A program made the translations under genes and the position numbers. The notes beneath the pieces are model-generated. The model was not told the DNA's origin. It searched no databases and worked only from the letters and a program-made list of their open reading frames with translations. A stretch of DNA of 64,000 bases, from contig PDTC01000012.1 of the NCBI GenBank assembly GCA_002748735.1, positions 61,253 through 125,252 on the forward strand, written 5' to 3'. Positions within the stretch are counted from its first letter, which is position 1, and each line of letters begins with the position of its first letter. Source of the DNA: Desulfobulbus propionicus (GTDB lineage: Bacteria; Desulfobacterota; Desulfobulbia; Desulfobulbales; Desulfobulbaceae). Shown in pieces: positions 20,015-29,155 of this stretch.

Positions 20015-21433
20015 TTATTTTTTTCGCAGGCCAAAAACGCCCCGCCGCCTTGAGCTAAACGCTGGATTGACGCCGCCACGTCTGCGGGAACTGCGGCTGG
20101 CGCCACTCTTCACAGGATCGCCCTGCCGTCCCCTATGGTGTGTAGTGAACAACGAAGAATCGGCGGTCATCTCCCCTCGACCTTCGGCGAAAACCGCATA
20201 AAACCTTCGGCAATCAGCAAAATAGCTTTTCTTTTTCAACCACTTAGGCCAGGATTCCCCTTTTTGCTGGAGATGAAACGTCGACAGGTTCACCAACAGG
20301 CTGGTCATGTTTTCTCGTGCCATCCGCTTGAGATTGAATCGACCGGCAAAGTGTGCGCTCAGGTCATCACGAAGGGTCCGGCACAGGCGGTTATACTCAG
20401 GTCCACGTACCTGACGATCCGGCAGGTCATATTGTCGGCAGGCCCACGGCAGCAGCAGCACGGCAAACAGGAAGGAGTCTTCCAGCCGCACCTCTGGGTT
20501 ATCACTGCTGGCCCGGTGCAGGCGATCAAGGACGCCGAGATAGGCCCGCAGCTCCTGCCTGACCATATCGGCCTGTGTACTGTTCAGCAACTCAGCATAG
20601 ATTGGGAACAGGGTCGTCCACAGACCGCTGTCCAGGCAAAGATCAAACCACGGCCGCGCCGCTCCTGAGCGCAGGTCCTTGAGGACCTCGTCACGAATCC
20701 GTGAGGGTGGGCAGATCTCGAGTTTGGCCAGGTTACGGCGTACAGCAGCGAGGGTATCCTCATCGACCGTAAATTGCGTACGGCTTGCATGACGTATGGC
20801 ACGCATCATGCGCACTGGATCACGGGTGAAACGACGATCCGGATCACCGACCATGCGGATGACGCCACAGTTGAGGTCATCGACCCCACCCACATAATCA
20901 ATGATAGTGTGTCCTTCCACCTCATAGAAAAGGCTGTTGATGGTAAGATCACGGCGAAAAGCGTCTTCCTGCAGGGTCCCGAAGGTATTGTTCGAGGGAA
21001 GCACCTCTTGATCATCAAGGGTATACTCACTGCGTGACCTGAGCGTTGAGACTTCGATGATCTTGTTGCCGCGAAAAAAGACCTGTACAAGTCTGAATCG
21101 CCTGCCGATGGTTCGGCTGTTACGAAACAGCTTGCGCAGTTGCCCTGGCCGCGCATCTGTCGAGATATCAAAGTCCTTGGGCCGTTTTTTCAGGTACAGG
21201 TCCCGGACACCGCCGCCCACCAGATATCCTTTGAATCCGGCATCACGGAGCCGATACAAGACCTTGAGTGCCTCCCGGTCAATATTCTGTTCACGGATGG
21301 GATGATCATCCTTGCCAATAATAACCGGTGCCTCGCCATCCCGGGTTTTATCTGCAGATGCTGCCGGTTCCACCGGCTGCTTCGCCCCGGGTCTACAGAC
21401 GTTCCGCCGTGACTTCATGGACCTGGTACCCAT
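20015..21433 (-). CDS. pcnB: Poly(A) polymerase PcnB
   Basis: Adds poly(A) tails that promote RNA decay. The 472-aa product carries the nucleotidyltransferase head GYLVGGGVRDLYLKKRPKDFDIST with the two catalytic Asp, the RRDLTINSLFYEV segment, and DPVRMMRAIRHASR in the RNA-binding neck. It has a basic, Arg-rich C-terminal tail (SRSSRRRGG, SSRRRGVFGLRKK), which favours PcnB over a CCA-adding enzyme. ATG at 21433 or 21418 could be used. Confidence 0.9.
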   Translation of the reverse strand: MGTRSMKSRRNVCRPGAKQPVEPAASADKTRDGEAPVIIGKDDHPIREQNIDREALKVLYRLRDAGFKGYLVGGGVRDLYLKKRPKDFDISTDARPGQLRKLFRNSRTIGRRFRLVQVFFRGNKIIEVSTLRSRSEYTLDDQEVLPSNNTFGTLQEDAFRRDLTINSLFYEVEGHTIIDYVGGVDDLNCGVIRMVGDPDRRFTRDPVRMMRAIRHASRTQFTVDEDTLAAVRRNLAKLEICPPSRIRDEVLKDLRSGAARPWFDLCLDSGLWTTLFPIYAELLNSTQADMVRQELRAYLGVLDRLHRASSDNPEVRLEDSFLFAVLLLPWACRQYDLPDRQVRGPEYNRLCRTLRDDLSAHFAGRFNLKRMARENMTSLLVNLSTFHLQQKGESWPKWLKKKSYFADCRRFYAVFAEGRGEMTADSSLFTTHHRGRQGDPVKSGASRSSRRRGGVNPAFSSRRRGVFGLRKK

Positions 21434-21455
21434 AATACGCCTGTCTCAACCCCGC

Positions 21456-22427
21456 TCAGCGGAGCGTTTCTCTGTACACCGACTCGGCAGCACTGACAAA
21501 CCGGTTAAAGATCTCCCGGACTGGCAAGATCTCCTTCATCTTGTAGGTGTTGGCACCAGCAAAGACGAGGCCTCGTTTGATATCACCCTCGCATGAGGCA
21601 CGAAGGCGCTCGTTGATACAGTACTTGTAACTACATTTTTTCAGACACCGGTACAGACATTTTGCCGAAGAAACATCCTCTCCCCTCTCCATCTCTGCAA
21701 TCAACGGCGTACGCACGGCGCGACCGGGGAGGCCGACCGGTGACTCAATCTCAACAATATCTTCCTTACCGGCCCGTAGATAAGCCTCCTTGAATGCCGG
21801 TGCAGCAGAACACTCTTCACTGAGCACGAAACGCGACGCAATCTGTACGCCATCAGCATCATACGCATCCATCAGTTCCGCCATCTCGTATCCATCAGTG
21901 ATCCCGCCGGCAGCAATCAATGGCACCCTGGAGACCACCTTACGGATAGAGGGAAAAAGTTCCCGGAGCTTAACCTTGGTACCCAGATGGCCACCAGCCT
22001 CGGTAGCCTCGACGATAATGGCGGCAGCTCCGAGCTTTTCCGCGAGACGGGCAAAGCTTGCCGAACTGACAATGGAGATGATCGGAATATTGTGGGTCTT
22101 GCCAATTTTGAAGATATCCCGGGAAAAACCTGCCCCAGTGATAATCATGTCAGCACCCGCCTCGATCGACCCCATGACAAGCTCGTAAAAATCTTTCATG
22201 GCATACATAATATTGACGGCAATGACACCAGCGGTCTGGTTCTTGGCCGTACGGATGTCTTCCTTCAACTCCTCGACAGGGATTCCCGAGCCACCGATGG
22301 TACCGATACCGCCACATTCGGCGACGGCCACGGCAAGGCTCGAGGTGGAGACCCGAATTGACATCCCTCCCTGAATAAGAGGGATACGGGCAACAAAGGA
22401 ACCAATTTTCAACTCCGGCAGTTTCAT
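21456..22427 (-). CDS. Nitronate monooxygenase-like FMN flavoprotein
   Basis: TIM-barrel FMN protein of the 2-nitropropane dioxygenase/FabK family, 323 aa from ATG 22427. Motifs: IPLIQGGMSIRVS, AAIIVEATEAGGHLG with the catalytic His region, PLIAAGGITDG and GVQIASRFVLSEEC. A cysteine cluster near residue 260 (CLYRCLKKCSYKYC) is not in classical nitronate monooxygenases but occurs in anaerobe homologues. It may bind a metal. The physiological substrate is unknown. Confidence 0.82.
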   Translation of the reverse strand: MKLPELKIGSFVARIPLIQGGMSIRVSTSSLAVAVAECGGIGTIGGSGIPVEELKEDIRTAKNQTAGVIAVNIMYAMKDFYELVMGSIEAGADMIITGAGFSRDIFKIGKTHNIPIISIVSSASFARLAEKLGAAAIIVEATEAGGHLGTKVKLRELFPSIRKVVSRVPLIAAGGITDGYEMAELMDAYDADGVQIASRFVLSEECSAAPAFKEAYLRAGKEDIVEIESPVGLPGRAVRTPLIAEMERGEDVSSAKCLYRCLKKCSYKYCINERLRASCEGDIKRGLVFAGANTYKMKEILPVREIFNRFVSAAESVYRETLR

Positions 22428-22649
22428 ACGTTCTCGCTTCACTAGGTTGTCGATACCGCGTCAGGAGACAGATCTTAGAGAACGTCCGCCCTGTTCCCTG
22501 TTGCGCGATAAAAAAATAAGAGAAAAGAAAAAGATGAGCTGGATTTCCCGGTTTGTCAAGAAGTACCCAAGACAAAGAGATGGCAAACAGATAAACGGCA
22601 GTCACTTTCCAGCTTTTCTCTTATGCTACCATATATTCGCGGCAACGTC

Positions 22650-22679
22650 TTGACGTATTGCCTCGTTCCGGGGTAAATT
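22650..22679 (+). promoter_or_regulatory. Candidate sigma70 promoter for hisS
   Basis: TTGACG at 22650-22655 and TAAATT at 22674-22679, spaced by 18 bases. Transcription would begin about 60 nt before the hisS start. Inferred from hexamer match only. Confidence 0.4.
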
Positions 22680-22746
22680 TATCTTTTTGGAGAACCATTG
22701 CGATATTCCCGCAGTGGTTCTTTTTTTCAGCAGCAGAGGAATACCA

Positions 22747-24006
22747 TTGAAAATACAGGCCATCAACGGTTTCAAGGACATTCTCCCGGCGGACGTAAGC
22801 CGCTGGCAGTATATTGAAAGGATTGCCCGCTCAGTCTTCGAACGATTCGGACTACGAGAAATCCGCACCCCCATCCTGGAAGCCACCGAACTGTTTGTTC
22901 GTTCCATCGGTCAAGCCACCGATGTGGTCGAAAAGGAGATGTACACTTTTGCCGACAAGGGCATCACCATGCGGCCCGAAGGCACAGCCTCGATCATGCG
23001 TGCCTTCATCGAGCACGGCATGCATGTGCAGCAGCCGGTGCACCGACTGTACACCATCGGCCCGATGTTCAGGCATGAACGTCCGCAAAAGGGCAGACTG
23101 CGCCAGTTTCACCAGCTTGATGCCGAGGTCATCGGCGCCGATGAAGCCATGGTCGACGCCGAGTTGATCGCCATGGCCGACATGCTGTTCACCGAACTGG
23201 GCCTTGACGTCAGCCTTGAACTCAACTCTCTGGGATGCAGGGAATGCCGCCCCGGATACCGCAAACACCTGCTACGTTCTCTTGAAACCCGACAGGAAGA
23301 CCTTTGCGATGACTGCCGCCGGCGAACCACCACCAACCCCTTGCGGGTGCTGGACTGTAAAAAAGCGCCCTGCCGTCAGGTCGCCAAGGACACTCCGTCA
23401 CTGCTGGAGGGCCTCTGCACCAGCTGCGATGCCCATTTCAAGGAGGTACGCGATGCCCTCTGCCTGCTCGACGTGCCCTACACCATCAACCGCTTCATGG
23501 TCCGTGGGCTTGACTACTACACCCGAACCACCTTCGAGTTTCTCACCACTGACCTGGGCGCCCAGGCGGCTGTCGGCGCTGGCGGTCGCTACGACGGGCT
23601 TATCGAAGAACTTGGCGGACCTGCCCTGCCCGGTGTCGGCTTTGCCATGGGCATGGAACGGATCGCCCTGCTCCTGGAACAGCAGAAAAAGGATATTCCG
23701 GGAGCGGCCATGGATCTCTTCCTTGCGACGCTGGGAACCGCTGCTGCACGCCATGCTGTCCTTCTGGCAACACACTTGCGAAGGGCTGGCGCCCACATCG
23801 GCATGGACCACAGCGGCCGGGGACTCAAAGCCCAGATGAAGATGGCCGGTCGGATTAATGCCCGGCGGGTACTGATCCTCGGAGAGAATGAGCTTGAACA
23901 GGGCGAAGCCGTGCTGCGTGACATGCGCACCCAGGAACAATGCCCCTTTCCCCTGACCGGTGATACCACTGATCAGGCCAAGGCCCTGCTGCAGGTGATC
24001 GGCTGA
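22747..24006 (+). CDS. hisS: Histidyl-tRNA synthetase
   Basis: Class II synthetase, 419 aa. Motifs: INGFKDILPADV at the N terminus, motif 2 region PMFRHERPQKGRLRQFHQ, the histidine-binding GLDYYTRTTFEF, and motif 3 GFAMGMERIALLL. A zinc-like Cys pattern (CRECRPGY, CDDC) appears in the insertion domain. I use TTG 22747, which has AGAGGA seven bases upstream; the frame extends to 22687 but without family similarity. aspS follows after 270 nt. Confidence 0.95.
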   Translation: MKIQAINGFKDILPADVSRWQYIERIARSVFERFGLREIRTPILEATELFVRSIGQATDVVEKEMYTFADKGITMRPEGTASIMRAFIEHGMHVQQPVHRLYTIGPMFRHERPQKGRLRQFHQLDAEVIGADEAMVDAELIAMADMLFTELGLDVSLELNSLGCRECRPGYRKHLLRSLETRQEDLCDDCRRRTTTNPLRVLDCKKAPCRQVAKDTPSLLEGLCTSCDAHFKEVRDALCLLDVPYTINRFMVRGLDYYTRTTFEFLTTDLGAQAAVGAGGRYDGLIEELGGPALPGVGFAMGMERIALLLEQQKKDIPGAAMDLFLATLGTAAARHAVLLATHLRRAGAHIGMDHSGRGLKAQMKMAGRINARRVLILGENELEQGEAVLRDMRTQEQCPFPLTGDTTDQAKALLQVIG

Positions 24007-24276
24007 CATCCTGCAGGTACCAGTAAAATTTCCCGCAGACAAAAAGATATCAGGAACAAACAAACGCACCAAAAGGGTGAAGATAAACCGTAGGGAACCT
24101 CGAATAATTGCCTTTTTTTCCAATCTCTGTGGTATGCTTAAAATTTTATCCGCGAAATATCAACTAGATGCCTGCGGTAAAATATTTCGTCTACCTTGAT
24201 CTTGATTGAAAAATCTTAGTATTCAACGTTCCCTGTATCGGGCAATCGTCCCGCTGAAATCGGAGTTAGCACAGCT

Positions 24277-26070
24277 ATGGAATCAATGGGTACGCTTAAG
24301 CGAACACACAACTGCAATCAACTCGGTCCTGATCACCTCGGCGAAAAGGTAACGCTCATGGGCTGGGTTCTACGCCGGCGCGATCACGGCGGCGTCATCT
24401 TTATTGATCTGCGTGATCGTTGGGGGCTCACCCAGGTGGTCTTCAATCCGGAGATCAATACGGCTGTCCATGCCAAGGCTCATCAGCTGCGAAGCGAATG
24501 GGTCATTGCGGTGCACGGTCGTGTTGACCGCAGACCACCCAGCATGGAAAATCCCAAACTGACAACCGGCGCTATTGAGGTACTCGTCGACGAGCTGCGC
24601 ATCCTCAACTCCAGTGAAACGCCCCCCTTCCCTCTGGACGAGGACACCGAGGTCTCAGACTCCCTCCGCCTGCAGTACCGGTATCTGGACCTGCGGCGAC
24701 CGGAGCTGGCCGGGAACCTTATCATGCGCCACATCGCGGTGCAGGCGGTGCGGAACCATCTCAGCGACATCGGTTTTCTGGAAGTCGAGACGCCGATGCT
24801 CACCCGGTCAACCCCGGAGGGGGCCCGGGACTATCTGGTCCCCAGCAGGGTGAATCAGGGCAGGTTCTACGCCCTGCCGCAGTCTCCGCAGCTTTTCAAA
24901 CAGCTCTTGATGATCGGCGGGCTGGACCGCTATTTTCAGATCGTCAAATGCTTCCGCGACGAGGACCTGCGTGCCGACAGGCAGCCCGAGTTCACCCAGA
25001 TTGATATGGAGATGAGCTTTGTCGACGAAGAAGAGGTGATCGCTGTTACCGAAGGGATGATCAAGGCGGTGTTCAAGGCGACACGGGGTATTGATCCTGC
25101 TCCGCCATTTTCACGGATGACCTATGAAGAGGCAATGTCGCGCTTCGGTACTGATCGACCGGACACCCGCTTTGGCCTGGAGCTCGTCGACCTCTCCACC
25201 CTCCTCGCCGACTGCGGCTTCAAGGTCTTTCGTGATATCATTACCAACGGCGGCGTGGTCAAAGCGATCAACGCCAAGGGTTGCGCGACGTTCAGCCGCA
25301 AGGATCTCGATGATCTCACCGCCTATGCGGCCCGCTTCGGAGCCCGGGGCATGGCCTGGATCAAGATTCGGGAAGACGGGTGGCAGTCCCCCATCACCAA
25401 GTTCTTCGCTCCTGAAGAGATAAAGGCCATGGGCGAGGCCCTGGATGCCGAGCCCGGCGACCTGATCCTCTTCGGGGCTGACCAGGCTGCCACAGCCAAC
25501 CAGGTACTGGCCGAACTTCGTCTGGAGCTGGCAAGGCGCCTGGACCTCATCGACAAGACCTCCTTCAACTTTCTCTGGATCACGGATTTTCCCCTCCTGG
25601 AATATGACACCGAAGCCAAACGCTATGTGGCCATTCACCACCCCTTTACAGCTCCCCAGGAGGAGCAGCTTGAGCTACTTGACACAGAGCCCGACAAGGT
25701 GCTCAGCCGGGCCTATGATCTGGTACTCAACGGCAATGAAATCGGGGGGGGCTCCATCCGTATCCATGATCGGCAGACCCAGGCGCGAATCTTCAAGGCC
25801 CTAGCCATTGGTGCAGAGGAGGCCCAGGAAAAATTTGGTTTCCTGCTCAAGGCCCTGGAGCACGGCGCTCCGCCCCACGGCGGTATCGCCTTTGGCGTCG
25901 ATCGCCTGCTGATGCTGCTCACCGGCTCCTCATCCATCCGTGACGTCATTGCCTTTCCCAAGACGCAGAAGGCCACCTGCCCCCTCACCGAAGCGCCGGC
26001 AGCGGTCTCGCGCAAACAGCTCACCGAGCTGTCACTGCGACCCGACTGGAAGGAGAAGACAACAACGTAA
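24277..26070 (+). CDS. aspS: Aspartyl-tRNA synthetase (bacterial type)
   Basis: Class IIb synthetase, 597 aa. N-terminal OB-fold anticodon domain (GWVLRRRDHGGVIFIDLRDR), motif 2 FRDEDLRADRQPEFTQIDME, the bacterial GAD insertion domain around residues 290-420, and motif 3 GGIAFGVDRLLMLL. GAD presence marks the bacterial form; whether it discriminates tRNA-Asp from tRNA-Asn cannot be told by eye. A strong terminator follows. Confidence 0.96.
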   Translation: MESMGTLKRTHNCNQLGPDHLGEKVTLMGWVLRRRDHGGVIFIDLRDRWGLTQVVFNPEINTAVHAKAHQLRSEWVIAVHGRVDRRPPSMENPKLTTGAIEVLVDELRILNSSETPPFPLDEDTEVSDSLRLQYRYLDLRRPELAGNLIMRHIAVQAVRNHLSDIGFLEVETPMLTRSTPEGARDYLVPSRVNQGRFYALPQSPQLFKQLLMIGGLDRYFQIVKCFRDEDLRADRQPEFTQIDMEMSFVDEEEVIAVTEGMIKAVFKATRGIDPAPPFSRMTYEEAMSRFGTDRPDTRFGLELVDLSTLLADCGFKVFRDIITNGGVVKAINAKGCATFSRKDLDDLTAYAARFGARGMAWIKIREDGWQSPITKFFAPEEIKAMGEALDAEPGDLILFGADQAATANQVLAELRLELARRLDLIDKTSFNFLWITDFPLLEYDTEAKRYVAIHHPFTAPQEEQLELLDTEPDKVLSRAYDLVLNGNEIGGGSIRIHDRQTQARIFKALAIGAEEAQEKFGFLLKALEHGAPPHGGIAFGVDRLLMLLTGSSSIRDVIAFPKTQKATCPLTEAPAAVSRKQLTELSLRPDWKEKTTT

Positions 26071-26150
26071 CAGGGCTTACCGCCCTCTATTTTTCAAGAA
26101 GAATCAGGGACTGCCAACAGATCTCACTGTATCCGACAACCACCTGCCTG

Positions 26151-26201
26151 AAAACAATCAACTCTCCCGCGACGAGCAGCGGGAGAGTTGATTGTTTTTT
26201 T
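26151..26201. terminator. Bidirectional rho-independent terminator between aspS and the flavoprotein
   Basis: A perfect 20-bp stem (26151-26170 with 26179-26198), GC-rich in its inner half, has an 8-nt loop and is followed by T residues on the plus strand. The A-run on the left gives a T tail on the minus strand too. It separates two convergent genes. Confidence 0.93.
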
Positions 26202-26253
26202 AGCCCTGCATTTCTCACAAGGATGTTCAATAGCCTGCTGCAGGCTTGTAACC

Positions 26254-27984
26254 CTACTTTGTTACAAACCAATCCACCCCCAGGCGTGCCATGACGTTGA
26301 GCCCGCCGCCCAGGACAAGACTGTCCGTCTTTCCCAGCCGGTCAAGGAATACCTGCACCTCATACGACCTGGTGCCGGCGTTGCAGACGATAATCCAGGT
26401 TTTGCCCTCAGGCAGTTCACCATGACGGGCCCGCACCTCCTCGTAGTTCATGGAGACCCAGCGATCACCACCAAATCGGTCCACCCAGGGCTCGGCCTCG
26501 CGGGGATGCCGGATATCGAGGACAGCCCAGCCCGGTTCCTGGTCCATATCCTCCATCCAGTCAAGAAAGCGTTGCAGGTCAACCTGGCGCATCCTCCCGT
26601 CGCACAGGTTGTCGGCAGTGTAGGCGGCACCGTTGAGGGAGTCAATCGCCGAGGAAAACGGCGGCGCGTAAGCCATCTCAACTAGACCAAAATCGTCGAT
26701 CGTGCCGCCGGTGCTCAGCAGAGCGGCAGCGGCATCGATACGGGCGCTCACCGAGTCGTTCATCATGCCAAACCCCTGGACGCCAAGGACCCTGCGGGTC
26801 TTTCGATCAAAGACCATCAGGTAGATAACCACGGCCTGGCCGGGAAAAAAGTGGGCCCGATCCGCAGGTGAGGTCAGCGAGTAGTCGGCATCGTAGCCCT
26901 CGGCCAGGGCACTCTCATAGGTAATGCCGGTGGAACCGATGCAGCGCTCAAAGCCCTTCATGATGAAGCTGCTCACCACGCCCTTGAACATCGTCGGCTT
27001 ACCAGCGATATTGTCAGCGACCACCCGCCCCTGACGATTGGCCAGTGACCCCATGGCCATAAAGGTTTCCTTGCCGGTGATCAGCTGGGTGGTGGCAATA
27101 CAGTCACCAGCGGCGTAGATGTCCGGATCAGAAGTCTGCAGGCGCATGTTCACCTTGATGCCCCCCCAGGAGGTCACGTCGAGCCCGGCCTCTCTGGCAA
27201 GCTCCGAGCGGGGACGCACCCCTGCCGCCATGATCACCAGGTCGGCTTCCAGGGTCCGTTTGTCCGTTGTAACACCTGCTACACCGCCGTGGCCGTTATC
27301 AAGAATCTCCACCACCGACTCACCGGTGAAGACCTCCACACCATTTTCCCTGAGATGGGTCTCCAGCATTTTCGCCATTGGCCAGTCCACAGCCTTGGGC
27401 AGTACCTGGGGCATGAACTCAACGAGCGCGGTCTCCAGCCCCCAGAGATCGGCCATGGACTCGGCCATCTCAATGCCAATGGCCCCACCACCGATCACCA
27501 CTACTTTTCCGACCTTACCTTTGGCGACCCGTTCCTTGATGGCGATGGCCTTATGCAGGCTGGCGATGGTGAAGACGCCGTCCAGGTGAGCACCCTTGAG
27601 CGGCAGTTGCACCGGGGCCGCACCGGTTGCCAGAACCAGCGCGTCATATGGCAGCGTCCGCTCCTCTCCGGAATCCACTCCAACCGTCTTGAGGATCTTG
27701 TTTGCCCGGTCAATGGCAACAGCGCGGGTGGAGGTCATCACCTCCACGCCCTTGGCATGTGCAAAAAAGGAGGCATCCCTGACCACGTGGAAACTGGTGG
27801 CCCGCAGCTCGCTTTCATCACTGACATCACCGCCCACATAGTAGGGGATACCACACCCGCCGTAGCTGATCAGGCTATCCTGATCGATCATGGTGATATG
27901 CCAGTCCGGTTGCAGCCGCCGCAGGCGGCAGGCAGTCTTTGGGCCGGCAGCGACAGCTCCGACGATAACAACTCTTTTATGCAT
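26254..27984 (-). CDS. FAD-dependent CoA-disulfide/persulfide reductase with C-terminal rhodanese domain
   Basis: Flavoprotein of the pyridine-nucleotide disulfide reductase family, 576 aa. FAD site VVIVGAVAAGPKTACRL, the single redox Cys in YGGCGIPYYVGG (residue 43 or so), NAD(P)H site VVVIGGGAIGIEMAES, and a second FAD motif DIYAAGDCIAT. The C-terminal 100 residues form a rhodanese domain with active-site loop VCNAGTRSYEV. This layout matches NADH-dependent persulfide reductase (Npsr) and CoA-disulfide reductase isoforms, which act on CoA-persulfide or polysulfide. It lies downstream of two selenoproteins on the same strand, after a 368-nt gap. Confidence 0.88.
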   Translation of the reverse strand: MHKRVVIVGAVAAGPKTACRLRRLQPDWHITMIDQDSLISYGGCGIPYYVGGDVSDESELRATSFHVVRDASFFAHAKGVEVMTSTRAVAIDRANKILKTVGVDSGEERTLPYDALVLATGAAPVQLPLKGAHLDGVFTIASLHKAIAIKERVAKGKVGKVVVIGGGAIGIEMAESMADLWGLETALVEFMPQVLPKAVDWPMAKMLETHLRENGVEVFTGESVVEILDNGHGGVAGVTTDKRTLEADLVIMAAGVRPRSELAREAGLDVTSWGGIKVNMRLQTSDPDIYAAGDCIATTQLITGKETFMAMGSLANRQGRVVADNIAGKPTMFKGVVSSFIMKGFERCIGSTGITYESALAEGYDADYSLTSPADRAHFFPGQAVVIYLMVFDRKTRRVLGVQGFGMMNDSVSARIDAAAALLSTGGTIDDFGLVEMAYAPPFSSAIDSLNGAAYTADNLCDGRMRQVDLQRFLDWMEDMDQEPGWAVLDIRHPREAEPWVDRFGGDRWVSMNYEEVRARHGELPEGKTWIIVCNAGTRSYEVQVFLDRLGKTDSLVLGGGLNVMARLGVDWFVTK

Positions 27985-28352
27985 GATTCTACTCCCTGAT
28001 ATTAACTCTCAGACATATGCAAAACTGTCTGCTTTGCAATCCTTGACGTTCTTCATCTGTCGATCATGGGCAGAGCGGCTTTACTCTCTCACCCTGAGCC
28101 GTTTAACAGGATAGCTGCCACATTATGCGCATTCCCCCCCTTTCTCCCCTGTCTCAACCGTTTTCGAGTTCGATCGTACAAGCAGGCAGTGATTATAACA
28201 TAGTTCCGTTGCTCGTCTACGATTACGCACATAATACCGAGCAGAAGCGGCCGGAAAAAGCTGCATTGCTTCGCCGTACAACTTTTCCCGATTACAGTTT
28301 ATGTCATTATTTTATAAAATTTTTTCGTAAAAATATTATACAACAGCAACTC
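27985..28352. other. Intergenic region upstream of the persulfide reductase
   Basis: These 368 nt lie between the DsrE-like selenoprotein stop (28353) and the flavoprotein start. The sequence turns AT-rich near 28310-28350. No gene, tRNA or clear terminator is seen. A plus-strand frame at 28125-28397 overlaps the selenoprotein C terminus and is rejected. Confidence 0.4.
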
Positions 28353-28664
28353 TCAAAAATTAAGCACCTTGTCGGATTCTCTGACAAGTTCATATAAATC
28401 ATCCATCCATGCAATAGGACATGTGCTTGATCCCTCCAGACCGTGGGATTTCATGCAGATACCTCAGACATAAAAGTCTCCTGCAAACTGGTTTACCTGT
28501 GCCATTACATTAAATTGCTCCGAGCTTGACTGCTCAAACAGCACACCTTTACCAAGCATAAAAACAATCACCTCATCGCCTTTCTTTACGCCTGTATTAG
28601 CAAGTCTCATTGCATTGTATATTGTTTCGCCGTCATCTGTGGAGATAATAAATAGTATTTTCAT
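28353..28664 (-). CDS. DsrE-like selenoprotein (in-frame TGA = Sec67)
   Basis: Small DsrE/DsrF-fold protein of 103 aa, probably a sulfur or redox carrier in the cytosol. The N terminus KILFIISTDDGETIYNAMRLAN with VIVFMLGKGV is the DsrE core. TGA at 28466-28464 stops conventional translation at residue 66, but the frame continues for 36 codons as UGICMKSHGLEG, then CPIAWMDDLYELVRESDKV. This is the expected C-terminal half, where homologues have C-G-x-C; U67 thus replaces the first Cys of a redox pair with C70. A hairpin with GGUC in its loop starts 14 nt after the TGA. GGGAGGAT precedes the ATG. It follows the thioredoxin-like selenoprotein by 11 nt. Confidence 0.9.
28430..28449 (-). promoter_or_regulatory. 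Candidate bacterial SECIS element of the DsrE-like gene
   Basis: Hairpin ATCCC/GGGAT read on the minus strand, with a 10-nt loop ACGGTCTGGA that may pair further (CA/TG) to leave CGGTC. It begins 14 nt after the TGA, the usual bSECIS distance, and shows the GGU loop expected for SelB binding. Confidence 0.75.
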
Positions 28665-28675
28665 ATCCTCCCTCT

Positions 28676-28933
28676 CTATGAGATTTTTTCCGAAAGAAAA
28701 CTTGTCATTTTTTGCTTATCCAATGCGATATCTAATGGTATTAAGTTGCCTTCAAACAGTACATTTGTTGAGCTTTTGAAATTATACTTCCGGGCCTCTT
28801 CAGTGTCTGTCGTAAAAATGTTCAAATTAATTTTTTCTCCGAACATATTTTTCATTTCTTCGGCTATACCTATAGCCTTTTTGCATGACATTCAATTTGG
28901 ATTTCCACTGTGAAAAACTGTCAGTGCAGCCAT
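28676..28933 (-). CDS. Thioredoxin-like selenoprotein with U-M-S-C motif (in-frame TGA = Sec14)
   Basis: Thioredoxin-fold protein of 85 aa. Conventional calling would start at 28891, after the TGA, and lose the active site. Upstream in frame is MAALTVFHSGNPN, then TGA (28894-28892), then MSCKKAIGIAEEM. This gives U14-M-S-C17 at the tip of the first beta strand, where thioredoxins carry C-x-x-C. The ATG at 28933 has a strong AGGAGAG ribosome site; the start after the TGA has none. A perfect hairpin with loop AGGT begins 14 nt after the TGA. Later strands (NLNIFTTDTEEARKYNF and STNVLFEG) fit a glutaredoxin/thioredoxin-like fold. Partner unknown, but the DsrE-like selenoprotein follows 11 nt downstream. 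Confidence 0.9.
28862..28877 (-). promoter_or_regulatory. Candidate bacterial SECIS element of the thioredoxin-like gene
   Basis: Perfect 6-bp stem GGCTAT/ATAGCC with tetraloop AGGT on the minus strand, starting 14 nt after the TGA. The loop matches the GGU signature recognised by SelB in the E. coli fdhF element. Confidence 0.8.
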
Positions 28934-29155
28934 AAGATCTCTCCTTTTCAACCTTATTTATCTTATTGATGCAGATACCAACGAGTGCACTCTACACTCA
29001 CTGCTCCGCCATCCGTAGTATGCGCTGGAACGTACCGCAAGCAGAGGTCCATTCCGCGTATCAAGAGCCCCCCTCAACAAGTCGGTTTTCGCGGCACACG
29101 CCAGCACGATCTCTCGTAGTAAAATAACTCTACCTTCTACACAAAAATATCAGCG

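Noticed and set aside
28125-28397. Plus-strand 90-codon frame between the flavoprotein and DsrE-like genes
   Set aside because: Overlaps the Sec-containing C terminus of the DsrE-like gene and has no domain or ribosome site.
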